Position numbers and translations under genes: made by a program | Notes under the pieces: model-generated | The model's input: the letters and a program-made list of their open reading frames with translations, nothing else | Database searches by the model: none | Told to the model about the DNA's origin: nothing | Shown: piece by piece, positions 27,448 to 37,284 of the stretch | How the letters are laid out: every line of letters starts with the position of its first letter | Position numbering within the stretch: the stretch's first letter is position 1 | From: JAAFHB01 sp963677935 | GTDB taxonomy: Bacteria > Bacteroidota > Bacteroidia > Bacteroidales > Prolixibacteraceae | Length of the DNA: 64,000 bases | NCBI GenBank assembly: GCA_963677935.2 | Contig: CAXXEH010000003.1 | Location: 1,736,001 to 1,800,000 of the forward strand | Direction: 5' to 3'

Positions 27448-30039
27448 ATGAATTTTGACAACTTTACAATCAAAGCACAGGAGGCCATTAACCAGGCGGT
27501 TAAGATAGCCGAAGGGAATAATCAGCAAGCCATTGAAAGTGGCCACCTCCTTAAAGGTCTAATGATCAATGCTGAAAGTGTAACCGGATTTTTACTGAAA
27601 AAACTGGCTGTAAACACCGTGATTTTCACTGCAGCACTCGATAAACTAATTTTAAGCTACCCTAAAGTAACAGGAGGAGAATCCTATCTCTCATCAGCAG
27701 CGAATTCAGCAGTCCAGAAGGCGACCTCAATTGCTCAGAAAATGGGCGATAAGTATGTTTCTGTTGAACATCTGTTGCTGGGACTTCTCGATGGAAGTGA
27801 TCAGGTAAGTCGCCTGATGAAAGATAGCGGTATCAGTCACAAAGAGCTGGAGGAGGCCATTAAAGCATTGCGGAAAGGGTCGAAAGTAGATAGCCAGACC
27901 GCTGAAGATACCTTCAATTCACTGAACCGGTATGCCGTAAACCTGAACGAGCAGGCAAAATCGGGGAAACTTGATCCGGTAATCGGACGTGACGAGGAGA
28001 TTCGTCGTGTATTGCAGATTCTATCCCGAAGAACAAAAAATAACCCTATTCTGATTGGAGAACCCGGAACCGGAAAAACGGCGATCGTGGAAGGGTTGGC
28101 ACAACGGATTGTGCGGGGTGATGTGCCCGAAAATCTGAAAGACAAGCAGGTTTTCTCGCTCGATATGGGAGCTTTGATTGCCGGCGCCAAATACAAGGGT
28201 GAATTCGAGGAACGTCTGAAAGCCGTTATCAATGAAGTGATTCAGGCTGAAGGGACTGTTATCCTGTTTATCGATGAAATACATACCCTGGTTGGAGCCG
28301 GCAAGAGCGAAGGGGCAATGGATGCGGCCAATATCCTGAAACCCGCCCTTGCACGCGGAGAGTTGAGGGCAATTGGCGCTACAACATTAGGTGAATATCA
28401 GAAATATTTTGAGAAAGATAAAGCGCTTGAGCGTCGTTTCCAGCTGGTAACGGTAGATGAACCAGGCACTCTTGATGCCATATCCATTCTGCGTGGTTTG
28501 AAGGAGCGGTATGAAAATCACCACAAAGTGAGGATTAAGGATGATGCCATTATCGCAGCGGTTGAACTTTCACAACGCTATATCACCGATCGGTTCCTTC
28601 CCGACAAGGCGATCGACCTGATGGATGAAGCCGCCTCCAAATTAAGGATGGAGATGGATTCACTTCCCGAGGAACTGGATGAGATTGACCGCAAGTTAAG
28701 ACAACTGGAGATCGAACGTGCGGCTATTCAGCGCGAAAATGATTTATCCAAATTGTCTAAATTAGAGGAAGAAATCGCCAATCTGAAAGCTGAGCAAACG
28801 AAATTCAGGGCATCGTGGCAGGCAGAAAAAGGTGCCATTGAAGCGGTGCAAAATGAGAAACTTTTAATCGAGGATCTGAAATTGCAGGCAGAACAGGCCG
28901 AGCGACAAGGAGAATATGGCCGTGTGGCTGAGATCAGATACGGAAAAATAAAGGAGGCTGAAACGGAGATCGCCCGGTTACAGCAGGAGCTGGTTCAGCT
29001 TCAGGCAAGTAAATCACTCATCAAAGAAGAGGTCGACAGCGAGGATATTGCCGGTGTCGTTGCCCGCTGGACTGGTATTCCCGTTCAGAAAATGTTGCAG
29101 AGCGAACGAGAAAAACTACTTCATCTCGAAGATGAGCTACATCAACGTGTCATTGGACAGGATGAAGCGATCACAGCGGTTGCTGATGCAGTCAGACGTT
29201 CCAGAGCCGGTTTGCAGGACGACAAACGGCCGATTGGTTCATTTATCTTTCTGGGAACTACGGGCGTTGGAAAGACGGAGCTGGCAAAAGCGCTGGCAGA
29301 ATACCTCTTCGACGATGAGAATATGATGACCCGAATCGATATGTCGGAATACCAGGAGAAATTCTCAGTCACACGTCTTATCGGATCACCTCCGGGGTAT
29401 ATCGGATATGACGAAGGGGGGCAGCTCACCGAAGCAGTCAGACGCAAACCCTACTCGGTGGTTTTGTTCGACGAGATCGAGAAAGCCCATCCCGACGTTT
29501 TTAATGTGTTACTGCAGGTACTCGATGACGGAAGACTTACCGACAACAAAGGTCGAACGGTAAACTTTAAAAATACAATCATCATCATGACCTCAAATAT
29601 CGGATCGCATATTATCCGCGAAAGGTTTGCTCATCTTACTGAGTCAAACAGGTCAAAGGTGATCGAAGATTTGCGGAGCGAACTTTTCGAGTTGCTTAAA
29701 CAGAGCATCCGCCCCGAATTTCTGAACCGGATCGATGAGGTGATCATGTTCACCCCTTTAAGCCGTAAGGAGATCCATCAGATTGTGAGGTTACAGTTCA
29801 CGATGATTGCTGAGCGGTTATTCAAAAGCGGTTATGAAACTACGATCACCGATGCGGCAGTTGACTGGATTGCAGAGGCAGGTTTCGATCCGCAGTTTGG
29901 GGCGCGTCCCGTTAAACGACTGATGCAGAAATACCTCCTTAACGATTTATCGAAAGATATCCTGGCGGGGAAAGTAACTTCGGGGCATCCCATTCAAATT
30001 GATTTCAAGGATGGTAAGCTCGTTTTTGTGGAGGCGTAA
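27448..30039 (+). CDS. clpB: ATP-dependent disaggregase ClpB
   Basis: A Hsp100 disaggregase that works with DnaK to rescue aggregated protein. 863 aa, full length: N-domain repeats (residues 1-145), first AAA+ module with Walker A GEPGTGKT (about 205) and VILFIDEIHTLVGAG, the coiled-coil M domain (about 400-530, rich in Glu/Lys/Gln), a second Walker A GTTGVGKT (about 603) and DEIEKAHPDVFN, then FGARPVKRLMQKYL at the C-terminus. The M domain marks it as ClpB rather than ClpC or ClpA. It is transcribed alone. Confidence 0.97.
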   Translation: MNFDNFTIKAQEAINQAVKIAEGNNQQAIESGHLLKGLMINAESVTGFLLKKLAVNTVIFTAALDKLILSYPKVTGGESYLSSAANSAVQKATSIAQKMGDKYVSVEHLLLGLLDGSDQVSRLMKDSGISHKELEEAIKALRKGSKVDSQTAEDTFNSLNRYAVNLNEQAKSGKLDPVIGRDEEIRRVLQILSRRTKNNPILIGEPGTGKTAIVEGLAQRIVRGDVPENLKDKQVFSLDMGALIAGAKYKGEFEERLKAVINEVIQAEGTVILFIDEIHTLVGAGKSEGAMDAANILKPALARGELRAIGATTLGEYQKYFEKDKALERRFQLVTVDEPGTLDAISILRGLKERYENHHKVRIKDDAIIAAVELSQRYITDRFLPDKAIDLMDEAASKLRMEMDSLPEELDEIDRKLRQLEIERAAIQRENDLSKLSKLEEEIANLKAEQTKFRASWQAEKGAIEAVQNEKLLIEDLKLQAEQAERQGEYGRVAEIRYGKIKEAETEIARLQQELVQLQASKSLIKEEVDSEDIAGVVARWTGIPVQKMLQSEREKLLHLEDELHQRVIGQDEAITAVADAVRRSRAGLQDDKRPIGSFIFLGTTGVGKTELAKALAEYLFDDENMMTRIDMSEYQEKFSVTRLIGSPPGYIGYDEGGQLTEAVRRKPYSVVLFDEIEKAHPDVFNVLLQVLDDGRLTDNKGRTVNFKNTIIIMTSNIGSHIIRERFAHLTESNRSKVIEDLRSELFELLKQSIRPEFLNRIDEVIMFTPLSRKEIHQIVRLQFTMIAERLFKSGYETTITDAAVDWIAEAGFDPQFGARPVKRLMQKYLLNDLSKDILAGKVTSGHPIQIDFKDGKLVFVEA

Positions 30040-30055
30040 TTAAGGATAAAAGATA

Positions 30056-30083
30056 GACTGTCGGGGAGAGATTCCCGGCAGTC
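30056..30083 (+). terminator. Possible weak terminator after clpB
   Basis: GACTGTCGGG and CCCGGCAGTC pair over 10 bp with one G-U pair and an 8-nt loop. The missing T run lowers confidence. Confidence 0.35.
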
Positions 30084-30312
30084 ATCTGTAAATAAGCCGG
30101 AATCTTTAATTTAACTGAATCAAAATCCTTATTATTCATAGTCATCAAATTTTAAAATCAAAACAGCCACCAACTACCGAAGTATCAATATAAACTCTCT
30201 GTCTCATTTCCAAACATATAAAACAAAGATACTACAGAAACAAATAAAATTTGATGTATTTTATTTGTTTATTTGTCGTAACTTTATCAAGCGATTGTAA
30301 ACCACCTGAATT

Positions 30313-31848
30313 ATGCTTGTTAAGACCTATGGAAGCGCCGTTCACGGAATCGACGCTACCACCATCACTGTTGAAACCGATGTATCGAGGGGCATCCGCT
30401 TTAATCTGGTCGGATTACCCGATAATGCCGTAAAAGAGAGTCAGCAACGGATCGACTCCGCTTTACGATTCAACGGGTACAAGCTTCCCGGAAAAAAAGT
30501 GGTGATCAATATGGCCCCTGCCGATATCCGCAAGGAGGGATCAGCCTACGATCTGCCCATCGCCATCGGGATACTGGCAGCATCGGAGCAGATTCGCGCA
30601 CCTGAACTGCACCGTTATATGATGATGGGTGAGCTTTCGTTAGATGGTGGATTGCAAACAGTAAAAGGGATTCTCCCCATCGCCATCCGCGCACGTGAAG
30701 AGGGATTTGAAGGGTTTATCGTTCCGCTGCAAAATGCACGCGAAGCGGCAGTCGTCGACAAACTCAAGATTTTTGGGGTCGAAAACATCAAAGAGGTGAT
30801 CGACTTCCTGGGCGGTCATGTCGATCTTGTTCAGACGATTATTGATACACGTGAAGAGTTCAAAGCCAAAATAAGCAATTACGACCTCGACTTCGCCGAC
30901 GTCAAGGGTCAGGAAAACGTAAAAAGAGCACTCGAAATTGCGGCAGCAGGCGGTCACAATTTAATTATGATCGGGCCACCAGGTGCAGGCAAAACTATGT
31001 TAGCCAAACGAATACCTACCATTTTGCCGCCGTTCACCCTAAAAGAGGCGCTCGAAACCACTAAAATTCATAGCGTAGCCGGAAAAATAGAACAACAGAC
31101 CTCTTTAATGACGTTGCGCCCTTTCCGGAGTCCGCACCATACTATCAGTGACGTCGCTTTGGTTGGCGGAGGTACCTACCCGCAACCCGGAGAGATATCC
31201 CTTGCTCATAACGGAGTATTGTTTCTTGACGAGTTGCCCGAGTTTAAACGAACCGTGCTGGAAGTTTTACGGCAACCCCTCGAAGACCGGATGATTACCA
31301 TCTCAAGGGCAAAATTTTCAGTGGAATACCCCGCCTCCTTTATGATGGTCGCATCCATGAACCCCTGTCCCTGTGGATTTTACAACCATCCGACCAAACA
31401 ATGCGTTTGCGGTCCTGGGATGGTGCAGAAATATCTCAGCAGGATATCGGGACCACTGCTCGACCGTATCGATATCCATCTCGAGGTGGTTCCAGTTCCG
31501 TTTAATGAACTTTCGGAGATGAAACCTGGCGAAAAAAGTGAGATCGTCCGGCAACGGGTAATCGCCGCCCGGGAAATACAGCGTGAGCGATTTCATGATA
31601 CCGAGATCTATTGCAATGCCCAGATGAATACCAAACTACTGCATCAATATTGTGTCCCCGATCAGGCAGGGCATCAGTTGCTGAAAAATGCCATGGAGAA
31701 ATTGGGGCTCTCGGCCAGGGCATATGACCGTATCCTGAAGGTATCGCGAACAATTGCAGACCTCGAAGGAACTGAATCGATTCAGGCTGATCATCTTGGC
31801 GAGGCAATCCAATACCGCAGCCTTGACCGCGAAGGATGGGGAGCTTGA
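30313..31848 (+). CDS. comM: YifB/ComM-family Mg chelatase-like AAA+ ATPase
   Basis: 511 aa. ComM is a hexameric helicase that helps integrate transforming DNA by branch migration; YifB homologues occur in many non-competent bacteria. The layout is complete: a Lon-protease-like N-domain (VETDVSRGIRFNLVGLPDNAVKESQQR, residues 15-170), the AAA+ core with Walker A GPPGAGKTMLAKR (about 220), LFLDELPEFKR (Walker B), and a zinc-binding-like CPCGFYNHPTKQCVC segment. The C-terminal Mg-chelatase domain ends with EGTESIQADHLGEAIQYRSLDR. A repeat tract starts right after its stop codon. Confidence 0.93.
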   Translation: MLVKTYGSAVHGIDATTITVETDVSRGIRFNLVGLPDNAVKESQQRIDSALRFNGYKLPGKKVVINMAPADIRKEGSAYDLPIAIGILAASEQIRAPELHRYMMMGELSLDGGLQTVKGILPIAIRAREEGFEGFIVPLQNAREAAVVDKLKIFGVENIKEVIDFLGGHVDLVQTIIDTREEFKAKISNYDLDFADVKGQENVKRALEIAAAGGHNLIMIGPPGAGKTMLAKRIPTILPPFTLKEALETTKIHSVAGKIEQQTSLMTLRPFRSPHHTISDVALVGGGTYPQPGEISLAHNGVLFLDELPEFKRTVLEVLRQPLEDRMITISRAKFSVEYPASFMMVASMNPCPCGFYNHPTKQCVCGPGMVQKYLSRISGPLLDRIDIHLEVVPVPFNELSEMKPGEKSEIVRQRVIAAREIQRERFHDTEIYCNAQMNTKLLHQYCVPDQAGHQLLKNAMEKLGLSARAYDRILKVSRTIADLEGTESIQADHLGEAIQYRSLDREGWGA

Positions 31849-31994
31849 TCTAGCTTCTGGCTGTTAGCATCTGGCGGCTCGCATGGATATCTTAACAAAT
31901 CTGTTTTTTTTTGTCTGATTCAGAAAATGGCAACCTGTTACCTGCAGCATTTTGCCAGCTTCTGGCCGCAAGTTGCCAGCCGCCAGCAGCAGAA
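31849..31994. repeat. Degenerate CTGGC/GCCAGC-rich repeat tract after comM
   Basis: Two clusters of imperfect repeats flank an AT stretch. The first (31849-31885) begins immediately after the comM stop and has two 14-bp units (AGCTTCTGGCTGTT, AGCATCTGGCGGCT). The second (about 31940-31994) contains a 23-bp segment starting GCCGCAAGTTGCCA (31965-31987) that recurs with one mismatch at 49821-49843. No gene is present here, although short frames span it. Confidence 0.7.
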
Positions 31995-32146
31995 GGTACA
32001 GTATTCACATTTTTCCTACCAAGCATCACAGAACTATATTTTTCGAAATCTTCAGCTAAATCTGGAAAAAATTCGTTTCCTTTGGTTGTCAGTTCATCTT
32101 TCAACCAGCGAATATTTCTTATTGAAATTTTATAAAATCAATTGCT

Positions 32147-32821
32147 ATGGCAGATAAATTTTCAGATCCTATTGGCCGGCTTATGGGGTTGCGTTATAAG
32201 TCACATCCCTGGCATGGGGTTCACATTGGCGATCATATTCCTGAGAAGGTAACCGCATTTATTGAAGTGGTTCCGACAGACACTGTGAAATATGAAGTTG
32301 ATAAAGATACCGGTTACCTAAAAATTGACCGTCCGCAGCAATTCTCTAATGTAGTTCCAGCACTTTATGGTTTTATCCCCCAGACCTATTGTGGTAAGAA
32401 GGTTGGCAAATATTGCATGGATAAAACAGGGTTAAAAGGGGTAAAAGGGGATGGCGATCCACTTGATATTGTCGTCCTTACAGAAAAGAATATCGCGCAT
32501 GGAGATATCCTGGTCACGGCGCGACCTATCGGGGGATTCAGAATGATTGATGGGAATGAGGCCGATGATAAAATCATTGCAGTACTGAACAACGACTTTG
32601 TGTACAGTCATTTTGCTGATCTTGCCGATGTTCCTGAGGCAATCATCACACGGCTCCGACATTATTTTCTGACTTACAAAGACTTACCTGGTGAAGAGAA
32701 AAATTCGGTTATCACCCATGTTTATGACAAGAGTGAAGCATATGAGGTAATGCAATGCGCCATCGATGATTACCACTCGAGGTTTGAGAATCTGGGGAAA
32801 TTACTGATTCTCGATGACTGA
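32147..32821 (+). CDS. ppa: Inorganic pyrophosphatase (family I)
   Basis: Hydrolyses pyrophosphate from biosynthetic reactions. 224 aa; the family I signature DGDPLDIVVL (about residues 101-110) gives the metal-binding aspartates, with YEVDKDTGYLKIDR, LYGFIPQTYC and the later GNEADDKIIAVL also characteristic. An N-terminal extension of about 25 residues (IGRLMGLRYKSHPWHGVHIG) precedes the core, a form seen in Bacteroidota. It is followed on the same strand by the nucleoside permease after 73 bp. Confidence 0.95.
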   Translation: MADKFSDPIGRLMGLRYKSHPWHGVHIGDHIPEKVTAFIEVVPTDTVKYEVDKDTGYLKIDRPQQFSNVVPALYGFIPQTYCGKKVGKYCMDKTGLKGVKGDGDPLDIVVLTEKNIAHGDILVTARPIGGFRMIDGNEADDKIIAVLNNDFVYSHFADLADVPEAIITRLRHYFLTYKDLPGEEKNSVITHVYDKSEAYEVMQCAIDDYHSRFENLGKLLILDD

Positions 32822-32894
32822 TCGCTAAAATACAAATGATTTTCAAATGATTACGATTACATTTTGATAGAATTAAATTAATTTATTGAAGGAT

Positions 32895-34168
32895 ATGGGG
32901 ATCAGGTATCGTCTCACATTGATGAATTTTCTGCAGTTTTTTATCTGGGGATCATGGTTGATCTCAATTGGTGGTTATTTAGGCGGTACGTTACATTTTA
33001 CCGGGATGGAAATTGGTTCCGTTTTTTCGACCCTGGGGATTGCTTCCCTTTTTATGCCTGCCGTTATGGGAATCATAGCCGACAAATGGGTCAATGCTGA
33101 AAAGTTACTTGGTCTTTGCCATCTTACCGGAGCCATCTTACTGTTTTGGGCATCGACCATCACTGATCCACACCTATTCTTTTATGTGATGCTTTTGAAC
33201 TCAATGTTCTATATGCCCACCATTGCACTGAACAGCACAGTTTCCTATATCGTTCTAAAACAAAAGGGATACGACGTTGTCAAGGATTTTCCACCTATTC
33301 GCGTATGGGGAACCGTTGGATTTATTGCCGCGATGTGGATTGTTGATCTTTTTGGCTGGAAATCTAGTTCAATGCAGTTAGTATTCAGTTCTGTCTCTTC
33401 GTTGGTTTTAGGGTTTTACGCCTTTACAATGCCTGCCTGCAAACTGAAAATTCGAAACAAAAGAAAACACTGCTTGCCAGGTTTGGTCTTGATGCACTCG
33501 TGCTTTTCAAACAAAAAAAGATGGCTGTGTTTTTTCTGTTTGCGATGTTCCTTGGGGCAGCGTTACAGATTACCAACGCTTTTGGCGGCTCATTCCTCGA
33601 GAGCTTCAACTTTACCCATCCCGACACTTTCGGAGTAAAACACCCTATTGTATTATTATCGATTTCGCAGATGTCAGAGACCTTGTTTATCCTTACAATA
33701 CCTTTCTTTCTTCATCGTTTTGGGATTAAGAAGGTGATGCTGATCAGCATGTTCGCATGGGTACTCCGTTTTGCCTTGTTTGGAATCGGCAATCCGGGCG
33801 GCGGGTTATATCTGCTTGTTTTATCGATGATTGTTTATGGAATGGCTTTTGATTTCTTCAATATTTCAGGTTCACTATTTGTCGAAACTGAAGCTGACCC
33901 TCGTATAAGGGCTAGTGCCCAGGGACTATTTATGATCATGACCAATGGTTTCGGAGCATTTATCGGAGGCATTGCCAGTGGCTGGGTGGTCGATCATTTT
34001 ACGAAAGGGGAGCTCAGAGACTGGCCAAGCATCTGGTTTGTCTTTGCAGGATATGCACTTTTACTTGGAATTATCTTCCCCTTCGTTTTCCGGTACAAAC
34101 ACGAAAGGAGGATCATTAAAGAAGCAGATGCCGAACTGGTTTCCAGCGAAATAGAATTCCTTCCTTAA
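32895..34168 (+). pseudogene. Nucleoside:H+ symporter (NupG-like MFS) broken by a frameshift
   Basis: The first part (from the ATG at 32895) reads MGIRYRLTLMNFLQFFIWGSW and five to six helices of an MFS nucleoside permease, up to FYAFTMPACK. Beyond about 33,440 that frame degenerates (KIRNKRKHCLPG) while the next frame resumes the family sequence with GLDALVLFKQKKMAVFFLFAM and runs to 34168. One small indel between 33,440 and 33,480 restores a single protein of about 420 aa. A TGCCTGCCTGC run at the junction is a likely slippage site. This could be a real inactivation, a phase-variable switch or an assembly error. Its place beside folA/thyA suits nucleoside salvage. Confidence 0.82.
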
Positions 34169-34240
34169 GCCATTAAGATCGGAATCAAAACTTAGGTATA
34201 GCAAACCCGGAATTGGTGCATGAGGTGGAACTTCTGTTGT

Positions 34241-34735
34241 TCAGGTTCTTACAAGATCAATATTCGAATAGTTGAAATTATTTTTCTCATCGAACAGATC
34301 CTCGCGTGACAGCTCTTTCCAATCGTTGAAATTAATTTCAGGGAAGAAGGTGTCCGCATCGAAATCGCGATGAGCCATCGTGAGAAACAGCTTTCCCGCG
34401 ATTGGATAAAACTGCCGGTAGATCATTCCCCCTCCAATAACGAATGCGAGTTGCTCCTCTTTAACCACCTCAATTGCTTCGGCGATGGAATAGACCGTTT
34501 CGCACCTGTCAAACGTTTCTCCCGGAACATCGGTAATCACAATATTCCGCCTATTGGGGAGTGGCCCGTTGGGAAGTGAAAAAAGGGTTCTTTTACCCAT
34601 AATGACAGCATGACCTGAGGTAATCTTCTTAAACCGTTTTAAATCGTTGGGAAGGTGAAACAACAGGTCATTATTTCTGCCAATGGCGAAATTTTGGGCT
34701 ATGGCTACAATGATGGCAATATTTGGGTAGATCAT
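34241..34735 (-). CDS. folA: Dihydrofolate reductase
   Basis: Reduces dihydrofolate to tetrahydrofolate with NADPH, regenerating the cofactor oxidised by thymidylate synthase. 164 aa with IAIIVAIAQNFAIGRNNDLLFHLPNDLKRFK (substrate pocket including the acidic-site region), IMGKRT (NADPH), VIGGGMIYRQFYP and the C-terminal strand. The expected active-site acid is the Asp of PNDLKRFK. It lies downstream of thyA on the same strand but separated by a repeat tract of about 110 bp. Confidence 0.95.
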   Translation of the reverse strand: MIYPNIAIIVAIAQNFAIGRNNDLLFHLPNDLKRFKKITSGHAVIMGKRTLFSLPNGPLPNRRNIVITDVPGETFDRCETVYSIAEAIEVVKEEQLAFVIGGGMIYRQFYPIAGKLFLTMAHRDFDADTFFPEINFNDWKELSREDLFDEKNNFNYSNIDLVRT

Positions 34736-34842
34736 GGAAATCGTATTAAATGGTACAATGTTTACTTTAAAAATTAGGTGATTAGATATTTAGGCATTTT
34801 GCATTGCCTAAACCTACAGCTTATTAATAAACGGCAATATCC

Positions 34843-34953
34843 AACAACCTAACAGCACAATAGCCTAATATCCTAATAGTCAAATAGTCTACAGTCTAAA
34901 AGCCTATAATACCAATAGTCTAACAGTCGAATAGCCTAACAGTCTATCACCTA
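34843..34953 (-). repeat. Degenerate 8-bp repeat tract downstream of thyA
   Basis: On the minus strand about thirteen units of a consensus TRTTAGRC (examples TGTTAGGC, TATTCGAC, TGTTAGAC, TATTTGAC, TATTAGGC) follow one another with small spacing slips. The thyA stop codon TAG is part of the first unit-like segment. No protein or RNA gene is evident. Confidence 0.8.
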
Positions 34954-35745
34954 AACTGACACTTCCCCCTTAATATGCGGATGACTTTGATAATTGACCA
35001 GTTCAAAATCATCATATTTAAAATCAAAGATCGACTTCACCTGCGGATTGATCCTCATCTGAGGCAGGGGATATGGGGTTCGCGACAGCTGAAGTTTGAC
35101 CTGATCGAAATGATTGTTATAAATATGGGCATCTCCAAAAGTGTGGACAAAATCTCCGGGTTTTAACCCCGTCACCTGAGCGACCATTAGGGTAAGTAAC
35201 GCATAGGAGGCGATATTGAACGGAACACCCAGAAAAACATCGGCGCTTCGCTGATAAAGCTGACAGGAGAGTCTCCCATCATTCACATAAAACTGGAAAA
35301 GTAAATGGCATGGAGGGAGATTCATCTTATCCAGATCACCCACATTCCATGCACTTACGATTAATCGTCGGGAGATGGGATTTGCTTTAATTTCATCGAT
35401 CAAACGGGTAATCTGATCTATAAATTTCCCTTCCGGAGTAGGCCACGATCGCCACTGATAACCATAGATATGTCCAAGGTCACCGTTTTCATCTGCCCAT
35501 TCGTTCCATATCCTCACACCATTATCCTGAAGATATTTTACATTGGTATCTCCGGAGAGGAACCATAGTAATTCATGAATAATTGACTTTAAATGAAGCT
35601 TTTTGGTGGTTACGACCGGAAATCCTTCCTCCAGATTAAACCGCATCTGGTAACCAAAGATACTTTTTGTTCCCGTACCTGTCCGGTCTTCCTGTGGTCT
35701 CCCGTGATTAAGTATGTGCCTCAGGAGATCATTATATTGCATCAT
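34951..35745 (-). CDS. thyA: Thymidylate synthase
   Basis: Methylates dUMP to dTMP using methylene-tetrahydrofolate, giving dihydrofolate for FolA. The start at 35745 (MMQYNDLLRHIL) yields 264 aa, the same as E. coli ThyA; longer in-frame starts run into the upstream gene. Motifs: EDRTGTGTKSIFGYQM, IHELLWFLSGDTNV, the catalytic cysteine in LPPCHLLFQFYV, QRSADVFLGVPFNIASYA, and HIYNNH. The start lies one base after the stop of the bifunctional nuclease gene. The 3' end runs directly into an 8-bp repeat tract. Confidence 0.97.
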   Translation of the reverse strand: MMQYNDLLRHILNHGRPQEDRTGTGTKSIFGYQMRFNLEEGFPVVTTKKLHLKSIIHELLWFLSGDTNVKYLQDNGVRIWNEWADENGDLGHIYGYQWRSWPTPEGKFIDQITRLIDEIKANPISRRLIVSAWNVGDLDKMNLPPCHLLFQFYVNDGRLSCQLYQRSADVFLGVPFNIASYALLTLMVAQVTGLKPGDFVHTFGDAHIYNNHFDQVKLQLSRTPYPLPQMRINPQVKSIFDFKYDDFELVNYQSHPHIKGEVSV

Positions 35746-35746
35746 A

Positions 35747-36346
35747 TTATATTTTTCTTTTGTTGATCTCGTCGCGAATCTCAGACGCTTTTTCGTAATC
35801 TTCGGCGGCAATAGCAGCACCAAGCATTTCGGTTAACTCATCAGCTGAGTATTCAGAGTAATCGACATGTTTAATATTCGATCTTTTAATCATATCCGAA
35901 TCTTCAGGTTCATCACTCACATCCCCATTTTCGTCGAACTCCATGATGATCCCGGCTTTCTCGATAATATCTTCGGTTGTGAAGATCGGACATTCAAACC
36001 GAAGCGCAAGCGCTATCGCATCCGATGTCCTTGAATCGACCCTTACCCGGTTAGAATTCTGCTCACAAACAATCTCTGCATAGAAAATCCCCTCTTCCAG
36101 TTTATGGATAAAGACCTCCACAATCTCGATATCGAAGGCAAGCGCTACATTGAGAAACAGGTCGTGGGTTAAAGGACGAGGAGGCTTGAGCCCTTCCAAT
36201 TGGATGGCAATGGCCTGTGCTTCAACAGCTCCAATAATAATAGGAATTCTTCTATTGCCATCAGCCTCAGAGAGAACCAGTGCATAAGCTCCTGTTTGTG
36301 TCTGGCTGTATGACAAGCCAAGGATATTTAATTTTACTTTTTTCAT
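35747..36346 (-). CDS. Bifunctional nuclease (DUF151) protein with C-terminal UVR motif
   Basis: 199 aa from the ATG at 36346 (MKKVKLNILGLSYSQTQTGAYALVL); the frame continues upstream but overlaps the NYN gene and lacks family sequence. Residues about 1-130 are the DUF151/BFN domain (IPIIIGAVEAQAIAIQLEG, RPLTHDLFLN, VDSRTSDAIALALRF). The last about 35 residues form a UvrB/UvrC-type motif (LTEMLGAAIAAEDYEKASEI). BFN proteins have reported RNase/DNase activity in plants; the bacterial role is unclear. The stop is 1 bp from the thyA start, so coexpression is likely. Confidence 0.9.
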   Translation of the reverse strand: MKKVKLNILGLSYSQTQTGAYALVLSEADGNRRIPIIIGAVEAQAIAIQLEGLKPPRPLTHDLFLNVALAFDIEIVEVFIHKLEEGIFYAEIVCEQNSNRVRVDSRTSDAIALALRFECPIFTTEDIIEKAGIIMEFDENGDVSDEPEDSDMIKRSNIKHVDYSEYSADELTEMLGAAIAAEDYEKASEIRDEINKRKI

Positions 36347-36467
36347 CCGTGGATTTATTCGTTTTTTAAGATCAGATGGAACAGGTCCTGATCCACAGGG
36401 GCCTGTTTCATCACGGAAATTAGGTTGATAGATGAGCGAACAAATATAAATATAGTTTTTCGTGATT

Positions 36468-37253
36468 TTATTTAGTTCTGACAAAAACCAGCGTTGTATT
36501 CTTTTTTCCGGTTTCACGTTCATCGATTTCGAACTGATCGAAGCTCTTAATCAAAGGAACAAGCTTTTTAAATCCATAATTACGTGGATCAAAATCGGGT
36601 CGCTTTTTCAGAATCAGATTACCCAGATCGCCTAAAAAAGCCCATCCATTTTCATCTGCAAGGTCATTGATACTGTCAGAAATCACCTTGGCCAGCCCTT
36701 TGTTTGCAATCTCAATCGGATTAACAGGTGGCGCTTGAATCACCTCGCTTGCTTTGGCACGCGATTTGGATTTAACCTTCGGAATCACGATCTGCTTGAC
36801 AACCGGTTCAACCGGCTTAAGGATTTCGAGGTAAATAAACTTATCACATGCCGCAATAAATGGTATTGGAGTTTTCTTCTCCCCAATACCATAAACTTTC
36901 ATTCCCGCTTCCCTTAAACGGGTGGCAAGTCTTGTGAAATCACTATCACTCGATACAATACAAAATCCATCAACGCGACCAGTGTAGAGTATATCCATGG
37001 CATCGATGATCATGGCCGAATCGGTTGCATTTTTACCAGTTGTGTAACTGTATTGCTGGATTGGGGTGATGCCGTTTTCGAGAAGCACCGTTTTCCATCC
37101 TGCAACAGTTGGTTTTGTCCAATCACCATAAATTCTTTTAAAAGTAGGAGTGCCATATTTAGCAATTTCGGCAAGCATTCCTCTTACATTAGAATATGGG
37201 ACATTATCAGCATCAAAAAGCACTGCCAATCGTGGATCTCGGTTTAATTCCAT
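36468..37253 (-). CDS. NYN-domain ribonuclease with OST-HTH (LOTUS) domain
   Basis: 261 aa. The N-terminal half is a PIN-like NYN domain with its acidic residues in place: LAVLFDADNVPYSNV, KNATDSAMIIDAMDIL and IVSSDSDFTRLA. A linker of about 50 residues rich in Lys/Val/Pro is followed by an OST-HTH/LOTUS RNA-binding domain (residues about 185-255: LAKVISDSINDLADENGWAFL ... FDPRNYGFKKLVPLIKSFDQF, shown in part). NYN-LOTUS proteins are widespread and probably process or degrade structured RNA; the target is unknown. It precedes the BFN gene. Confidence 0.9.
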   Translation of the reverse strand: MELNRDPRLAVLFDADNVPYSNVRGMLAEIAKYGTPTFKRIYGDWTKPTVAGWKTVLLENGITPIQQYSYTTGKNATDSAMIIDAMDILYTGRVDGFCIVSSDSDFTRLATRLREAGMKVYGIGEKKTPIPFIAACDKFIYLEILKPVEPVVKQIVIPKVKSKSRAKASEVIQAPPVNPIEIANKGLAKVISDSINDLADENGWAFLGDLGNLILKKRPDFDPRNYGFKKLVPLIKSFDQFEIDERETGKKNTTLVFVRTK

Positions 37254-37284
37254 TTTTTTAAAATATTATAATCAAAATACGCCA

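Noticed and set aside
31892..32157. Overlapping frames on both strands between comM and the pyrophosphatase gene
   Set aside because: They run through the GCCAGC repeat tract; the apparent coding potential comes from repeat composition.
36347..36523. Longer N-terminus for the bifunctional nuclease gene
   Set aside because: It would overlap the NYN gene by 56 bp and precedes the conserved family start MKKVKLNILG.
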